This document shows positions 60,136-64,000 of a stretch of 64,000 nucleotides of DNA, one piece after another. The stretch comes from Armatimonadota bacterium. GTDB lineage: Bacteria > Armatimonadota > Hebobacteria > CAIYQO01. Location: NCBI GenBank assembly GCA_029553475.1, contig JAKPKV010000048.1, positions 1 to 64,000 of the forward strand, in the 5' to 3' direction. Within the stretch, counting starts at the first letter, position 1; the number at the start of each line of letters is the position of its first letter. Position numbers and translations under genes: made by a program. The notes below the pieces were generated by a model. The model made no database searches and had not been told where the DNA came from. It saw only the letters and a list, made by a program, of their open reading frames with translations.

Positions 60136-60180
60136 CGGAGCGCGGACATCCTGTCCGCCCGTATTTGAGCACGAGTACGA
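60136..60180 (+). repeat. Family G repeat
   Basis: CGGAGCGCGGACATCCTGTC, then CGCCCGTATTTGAGCACGAG. The GCGGACAtccTGTCCGC part is a palindrome. It matches the inverted copy at 59901-59957 and a weaker remnant near 53996-54045. Confidence 0.75.
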
Positions 60181-60232
60181 GCGCTGACGCGCTGATGACG
60201 CGTCTGCCCCCCGCGCGGCCCCGCTTTTTTTC

Positions 60233-60245
60233 GATAATCATTATC
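60233..60245 (+). promoter_or_regulatory. Fur-type box upstream of trxA-trxB
   Basis: GATAATCATTATC is a perfect 6-1-6 inverted repeat and equals the right 13 bp of the E. coli Fur consensus. It lies about 150 bp before trxA in an AT-rich patch that follows TTTTTTT. The PerR-like protein in this window is a candidate to bind it. Confidence 0.6.
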
Positions 60246-60397
60246 ATGGCGGCAGGGAGACGCGCCGGGGGAGGCGAAAGTCAAGGAGGCGCCAGGGTGG
60301 CCTGGCGTCCCGTGGGCCCGGATGTGCGGACGCGCGCGCGCCGGGCTGGACCCCGATGGGTATCACACACGTGAGCCGCGATAAAGGAGGCACTCCA

Positions 60398-60721
60398 TTG
60401 GCCAATGTGCTTGAAGTGACGATGGCGACGTTTGACGCCGAGGTGACGCAGTCGGCCACCCCGGTGGTGGTGGATTTCTGGGCGCCCTGGTGCGGCCCGT
60501 GCAAGATGCTCGCGCCCACGCTGGAGGCGGTGAGTCAGGAAGTGGCGGGCAAGGTGAAGGTGGTGAAGGTGAACGTGGATGAGAACCAGGCGCTGGCGGT
60601 GAAGTTCGGCGTGATGTCCATCCCCACCCTCATCGTCTTCAAAGGCGGTCAGCAGGTAGACCGCATTGTCGGCAACGTCTCGCGCGATGAAATCCTGCGC
60701 CATCTGAACGCGATGATGTAA
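60398..60721 (+). CDS. trxA: Thioredoxin 1
   Basis: The 107-residue redox protein has the WC32GPC35K active site, the cis-Pro in [11 protein letters not shown] (about 75) and the family-typical start ANVLEVT.ATF. It reduces protein disulfides in the cytoplasm. The start codon is TTG: AAAGGAGG lies 7 nt upstream and MANVLEVT is the normal N-terminus, whereas an upstream in-frame start has no RBS. It is followed by trxB 89 bp later, with a Fur-type box upstream, so the pair probably forms one unit. Confidence 0.93.
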   Translation: MANVLEVTMATFDAEVTQSATPVVVDFWAPWCGPCKMLAPTLEAVSQEVAGKVKVVKVNVDENQALAVKFGVMSIPTLIVFKGGQQVDRIVGNVSRDEILRHLNAMM

Positions 60722-60810
60722 CGATGGCCGGCGCGCCGCGGGTTGAGACCGGTACCGGGGCGGCGCGGGCGCGCGCCCCGGCCGCATCGCCGCCAGGAAA
60801 GGAACACCTC

Positions 60811-61794
60811 ATGTCCCCAGACGCGGTCTACGACCTCGCCATCATCGGCGGCGGCCCCACCGGCCTCACCGCCGCCATTTATGCCGCGCGCGCCGCGCTG
60901 AAGACGCTGGTGCTGGAAAAAGGCGTGCCCGGCGGGCAGATTTCCGCCACCATGACGGTGGAGAATTACCCCGGCTTCCCGGAGATCACCGGCGCGGAGC
61001 TGGGCGAGCGCTTTCACGAGCACGCGCGGAAATTCGGCGCGGAAATCCGCACCGCCACCGTGGAGTCGCTCCATTGGGAAGGCTACGTGCATCTGGTGAC
61101 CGACGTTGGTGAGCTCTACGCCCGTTCGGCGCTCATCGCCACCGGCGCCAGCCACCGCCGGCTGGGCGTGCCCGGCGAGGCGACCTACTACGGCCGCGGC
61201 GTCTCCAACTGCGCCACCTGCGACGGCTTTTTCTACCGCGACAAGGCGGTGGCGGTGATCGGCGGCGGCGACGCGGCGGTGGAAGAGGGATCGTTCCTCA
61301 CCCGTTTCGCGCGCGCCGTCACCATCATCCATCGCCGCGATACCCTGCGCGCGCAAAAGATCCTGCGGCAGCGCGCCTTCGACAACCCGAAGATGGCCTT
61401 CGTCTGGAACAGCGTGGTGGAGGAAATCCTCGGCGACGGCGAGCGGGTGACCGGCGTGCGGGTGAAGAACATCGTCACCGGCGAAGTCGCGGACATCCCG
61501 GCCGACGGCGTCTTCGTCTACGTGGGCATGGTGCCGAATACCGGCTTCCTGCAGGGCATCCTCGAGCTGGACGAGCAGGGCTTCATCAAGGCGGACTGCT
61601 GCTACCGCACCAGCATGCCGGGCGTCTTCACCGCCGGCGACGTGCGCAGCGGCTCCTGGCGCCAGGTGATTGCCGTCGCCGCCGAAGGCGCGCTGGCCGT
61701 CCGCGAGATCGAGTTCTACCTCGCCGAAGAACACCTGGAAGAACCCGACCTGCTGTGGGCGCGCCGGCGCGGGGCGAAGGGGTCCATGGTGTGA
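60811..61794 (+). CDS. trxB: Thioredoxin reductase (NADPH)
   Basis: The 327-residue flavoenzyme reduces thioredoxin with NADPH. It has the FAD loop DLAIIGGGPTGLTAA, the redox pair C134ATC137DG, the NADPH loop VIGGGDAAVEEGSFL (about 148-163) and the FAD site GVFTAGDVR (about 270). Length is normal. AAAGGA precedes the ATG. It forms a complete thioredoxin system with trxA. Confidence 0.95.
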   Translation: MSPDAVYDLAIIGGGPTGLTAAIYAARAALKTLVLEKGVPGGQISATMTVENYPGFPEITGAELGERFHEHARKFGAEIRTATVESLHWEGYVHLVTDVGELYARSALIATGASHRRLGVPGEATYYGRGVSNCATCDGFFYRDKAVAVIGGGDAAVEEGSFLTRFARAVTIIHRRDTLRAQKILRQRAFDNPKMAFVWNSVVEEILGDGERVTGVRVKNIVTGEVADIPADGVFVYVGMVPNTGFLQGILELDEQGFIKADCCYRTSMPGVFTAGDVRSGSWRQVIAVAAEGALAVREIEFYLAEEHLEEPDLLWARRRGAKGSMV

Positions 61795-61832
61795 TGCGCA
61801 CGAGATGCGCAGGCTACGTCCGGCTCGTCTCG

Positions 61833-61841
61833 TGGTATACT
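61833..61841 (+). promoter_or_regulatory. Extended -10 promoter of the toxin-antitoxin pair
   Basis: TGGTATACT (TGn plus a 5/6 match to TATAAT) lies before a cluster of ATG codons. The -10 ends 15 nt before the chosen start. The box position makes ATG 61842, next to the -10, unlikely as a start. Confidence 0.5.
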
Positions 61842-61856
61842 ATGGACGAGGGCATG

Positions 61857-62120
61857 ATGATGGCATCACGAGAACTGCGCGCAATTTTAAAACAAGCTGA
61901 AGCACTGAGCCCGGAAGAACGGCAAGAATTACTGGACCAGCTCCACGAACAGGTCGCTGCGGATCATCGCGCGGTGGGGCAGCGTATCAGCTTGCTTGAT
62001 ATTGCCGGGATTGCGCCGTATCCATTGCTGGGCGAGGATGCCCAGGAGTGGGTGTCACGCACTCGGCGCGAAGGCGATGAACACCGGAGAAAACTACTTG
62101 ATGAGGCATCAGGCCAGTGA
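61857..62120 (+). CDS. Antitoxin-like small protein of a PIN toxin pair
   Basis: The 87-residue protein has a predicted helical N-terminus (SRELRAILKQAEALSPEERQELLDQL) and a basic-acidic C-terminus. The pattern L.PEER.ELL..L recalls small partners of PIN toxins. Its stop is joined to the toxin start (TGATG). Its DNA is clearly AT-richer than the neighbours, which suggests transfer. Several ATGs are close together; 61857 has the best spacing to GAGG. Confidence 0.55.
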   Translation: MMASRELRAILKQAEALSPEERQELLDQLHEQVAADHRAVGQRISLLDIAGIAPYPLLGEDAQEWVSRTRREGDEHRRKLLDEASGQ

Positions 62121-62560
62121 TGACCGATCTGTTTGACGGCGTCTCCCGTCTCTTCCTGGATTCCGCGCCGCTCATTTATTTCGTCGAGAGACACCCGTCG
62201 TATTTTCCTCGACTAGTGTCGTGCTTCACGGCGATAGCGCAGGGGCAGTTCATCGGCGTTACCTCACCGATTACGCTCGCTGAATGCATGGTTGGCCCAG
62301 AGCGCCTGCAGTCAACGTATCTTCAGCGTGCATTTGCAGAAGCCATACTGCATGCCGATAACGTGCACTTTCAACGCATTCATGAGAAAGAAGCGCGTCT
62401 TGCAGCGAAAATTCGCGTTCGATACCGCTTGCTTATGCCAGATGCGCTACAGATCGCCACAGCAATCAACACACAGTGCGATGCATTCCTGACGAATGAT
62501 CTCGACCTTCGCCGCGTGACCGAACTGCGTATTCTCACCGTCGCTCAGCTACCACGGTAA
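62120..62560 (+). CDS. PIN-domain ribonuclease toxin (VapC-like)
   Basis: The 146-residue protein has the PIN acidic residues: D in FLDSAPLIYFVE (about 15), E in LAECM (about 55), D in MPDALQIATA (about 108) and D in TNDLDLR (about 127). It cuts RNA when not neutralised by the upstream partner. The start ATG overlaps the antitoxin stop by one base; a GTG at 62117 would overlap by four. The AT-richer composition differs from the neighbours. Confidence 0.85.
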   Translation: MTDLFDGVSRLFLDSAPLIYFVERHPSYFPRLVSCFTAIAQGQFIGVTSPITLAECMVGPERLQSTYLQRAFAEAILHADNVHFQRIHEKEARLAAKIRVRYRLLMPDALQIATAINTQCDAFLTNDLDLRRVTELRILTVAQLPR

Positions 62561-62629
62561 TCTTCACCTCCTCATCGCTTCGCCGCTCTACCGTGTCACA
62601 TTTCCGTCCCTCCCCTCCCTCGCTCGCGT

Positions 62630-62637
62630 GCTACAGT
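62630..62637 (+). promoter_or_regulatory. Extended -10 promoter 7 nt before the BON gene
   Basis: GC-TACAGT with a preceding T (TGCTACAGT) ends 7 nt before the ATG, and GGGG is the only possible RBS and is too close. This is another candidate leaderless start. Confidence 0.45.
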
Positions 62638-62644
62638 ACAGGGG

Positions 62645-62911
62645 ATGTATAACGACGCGGTGATTGCCAATAAGGTGCGGGAGGCGATTTTGCTGGCGGC
62701 GGGGGTGAACGCGCAGGACATCGTCATCGCCGCCCACGAGCGCGTGGTGCACCTCTCCGGAGAGGTGGATACGCCCGAGCAGGTGCGGCTGGCGGAGGCG
62801 GCGGCCGCCGGGGTGGAGGGCGTGCTGCGCGTGGAGAACGACCTGTACGTGCGCCCGGGGCGCTGGCCGCCCGCCGAGCCGGAGATCCTGCCCTGGTACG
62901 GGAGGCGCTGA
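62645..62911 (+). CDS. BON-domain protein
   Basis: The 88-residue protein is one BON domain: D.VIANKVREAILLAAG (helix), VHLSGEVDTPEQVRLAEAAA, then VEGVLRVENDLYV. BON domains bind phospholipid or membranes and occur in OsmY-like proteins, but no signal peptide is present. It ends 2 bp before the metallophosphoesterase gene, so the two are probably cotranscribed. Function unknown. Confidence 0.75.
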   Translation: MYNDAVIANKVREAILLAAGVNAQDIVIAAHERVVHLSGEVDTPEQVRLAEAAAAGVEGVLRVENDLYVRPGRWPPAEPEILPWYGRR

Positions 62912-62913
62912 GC

Positions 62914-63681
62914 ATGGCGGCGGATGCGCTGACGCTGGCGGTGGTGGGCGATCTGCACTGGCAGGTGGATCAGCGCCCGACCTTTCACCACCACTTCACG
63001 ACGGTGCACGAGGTGGCCGACTTCCTCATCCTGCCCGGCGATCTCACCGGCGCCGGCCTGTCCGAAGAGGCGCGCCTGCTGGCCGCGGTGTTGGCGCAGG
63101 TGCACATCCCCGTCATCGCCGTGCTGGGCAACCACGACGTGCATACCGACAACGGCCCGGAGGTGACCCGCATCCTGGAGGACGCCGGCGTGCGCGTGCT
63201 GCGCGGCGGGGGCGATGCCGTCACCTTCGCCGCGCGCGGCCTCACCGTCGGCTTTTGCGGCACGAAAGGCTTCTGCGGCGGGTTTGGCGCGCGCTGCCTC
63301 ACGCCCTTCGGCGAGCCGGCGATCAAGGAATTCATCGCGGAGACGAAGGAGGAAGCGGCGCGGGTGGACCATGACCTGCGCGCCCTGCATGCCGATTTCA
63401 CGGTGGTGGTGTTCCACTACTCGCCCATCGAGGCGACGGTGCAGGGCGAGCCGCGCGAACTCTATCCCTTCCTCGGCTCCTCGCTCCTCTGCGAGCCGGT
63501 GGATAAGCTGGGCGCCAACCTGGTGGTGCACGGCCACGCCCACCTGGGCGCGGAGCGCGGGCACACCGCCTCCGGCATCCCGGTGCGCAACGTCGCGCTG
63601 CCGGTGCTGAAGCGCTCCTACGCCATTCTCGAATTCGCCGCCGAGACGCGCCTGATGCGGGCGACGGGCACAGATGGGTGA
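62914..63681 (+). CDS. Calcineurin-like metallophosphoesterase
   Basis: The 255-residue protein has the metal-binding motifs VVGDLHWQ (D-x-H), ILPGDLTG (G-D), VLGNHDVH (GNHD) and VVHGHAHLG (GHxH), in order. These bind two metal ions and hydrolyse phosphoesters; substrate unknown. It is directly downstream of the BON gene. Only a weak RBS is seen, which fits translational coupling. Confidence 0.88.
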   Translation: MAADALTLAVVGDLHWQVDQRPTFHHHFTTVHEVADFLILPGDLTGAGLSEEARLLAAVLAQVHIPVIAVLGNHDVHTDNGPEVTRILEDAGVRVLRGGGDAVTFAARGLTVGFCGTKGFCGGFGARCLTPFGEPAIKEFIAETKEEAARVDHDLRALHADFTVVVFHYSPIEATVQGEPRELYPFLGSSLLCEPVDKLGANLVVHGHAHLGAERGHTASGIPVRNVALPVLKRSYAILEFAAETRLMRATGTDG

Positions 63682-64000
63682 CGCGTGTAAAGAACGCCCT
63701 GCAAGGGCGTGTGCCGTTTGCCACGGGTGGAGCGGGGCGGAACCCGTGGACAGCCGAATACGACGCACAAGCCCCAACGGGGCGACAGACGATGTCTGCT
63801 GTCGCCCCGTTGGGGCTCACATCATCGCACGCACCCCACGGGTTCCGCCCCGCTCCACCCGTGGCAAACGGCTTTCGACCCTTCGGGTCTGACGGCGAAG
63901 AGTGCAATCCCCGCACATGCCCGCCGTTTTGCCGGGAAATTCGCCACCGTGCTCGCCGCGCCGGGCGCACACTGGGGGCGGATGGGCGAGAGGAGGGGCA
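63682..64000. other. Intergenic end of the window with nested palindrome
   Basis: After the metallophosphoesterase stop lies a nested inverted repeat (family E). The last 100 bp show no gene; GAGGAGGGG at the edge may be the ribosome-binding site of a gene that starts beyond the window. Confidence 0.5.
63713..63872. repeat. Nested 160-bp palindrome (family E)
   Basis: Outer perfect arms of 37 bp (63713-63749 / 63836-63872; core CCACGGGTGGAGCGGGGCGG) enclose an inner stem of 19 bp (63770-63788 / 63799-63817, AGCCCCAACGGGGCGACAG). The right outer arm with its following CCCTTCGGGT matches the copy at 52184. Each outer arm is a hairpin by itself. Confidence 0.85.

Larger units (their letters stand above)
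59398..60397. other. One-kilobase divergent region without genes, rich in repeats
   Basis: Near trpE (59398-59503) are a 7-bp hairpin and a 38-bp palindrome. From 59901 to 60180 are two inverted family G copies with a 12-bp tandem array. A Fur-type box lies at 60233-60245. Between about 59510 and 59890 I see no gene or clear promoter. Confidence 0.6.

Noticed and set aside
60190-60240. Intrinsic terminator GCGGCCCCGC-TTTTTTT before the Fur-type box
   Set aside because: No stable stem directly precedes the T-run and no gene ends upstream on that strand.
63398-63970. 190-codon minus-strand gene at the right edge
   Set aside because: It crosses the nested palindrome and the metallophosphoesterase antisense; Arg-rich and without RBS.

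Overview
This window is a GC-rich (clearly above 60% by eye), gene-dense stretch of a bacterial chromosome. It carries 47 intact protein genes, one gene cut by the left edge, and two gene relics. No rRNA, tRNA, CRISPR or prophage was seen. Lipoprotein-like and Sec signal peptides, TPR and PQQ-propeller envelope proteins, two formylglycine sulfatases, GH4 and GH42 glycosidases, and an ADP-ribosylglycohydrolase fused to a beta-sandwich suggest a Gram-negative heterotroph that degrades polysaccharides. It could belong to the PVC superphylum, Armatimonadota, or a Sumerlaeota- or Hydrogenedentota-like lineage. The phylum cannot be fixed from the sequence alone.

Layout. 1-9.2 kb holds housekeeping and envelope genes: the end of a HemG-like flavodoxin, a large TPR protein, an AI-2E family transporter, a zinc-ribbon membrane protein, RNase E/G and its DUF2344 neighbour. 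9.3-14.1 kb has galE and a translationally coupled pair of secreted carbohydrate-active proteins (SGNH hydrolase, double beta-helix pectate-lyase-like protein). 14.3-24.4 kb has a ROK regulator, an orphan E1-alpha dehydrogenase, small membrane proteins, ribD, a HEAT protein, a sulfatase and a GAF/HD-GYP phosphodiesterase. 24.4-33.5 kb is a surface-glycan island: three glycosyltransferases, an asparagine synthetase, and an overlapping operon (SDR, DegT aminotransferase, formyltransferase, glycosyltransferase) that would make and transfer an N-formylated amino sugar. 33.7-44 kb has a PerR-like regulator with its own box, a lone receiver protein, an NHLRC2-like thioredoxin/NHL protein, the ADP-ribosylglycohydrolase fusion, a metallopeptidase, an ankyrin protein and an unknown secreted protein. 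44-45.3 kb is a REP-associated tyrosine transposase (RAYT) between perfect 127-bp inverted repeats. 45.3-57.9 kb has a Ca2+-type P-ATPase, a PQQ-propeller protein, an orphan fumarase beta subunit, and a catabolic cluster (BNR-4 protein, GH4, GH42, sulfatase). 57.9-64 kb has trpE with a palindromic leader, the trxA-trxB pair behind a Fur-type box, an AT-richer PIN toxin-antitoxin pair, a BON protein and a metallophosphoesterase.

The most striking property is the number of unrelated, short, palindromic repeat families in nearly every larger intergenic gap. At least ten families are visible, several in two to four copies within 64 kb. One family has expanded inside the coding region of the RNase E/G tail, and others supply the last codons and stop codons of host genes. 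One REP-like family surrounds the RAYT gene and has a solo copy 4.5 kb away. A RAYT/REP system that reshapes gene 3' ends is the best candidate here for something new. A second theme is extended -10 promoters (TGnTAnnnT) placed 7-9 nt before ATG codons that lack a Shine-Dalgarno sequence, which points to leaderless transcripts.
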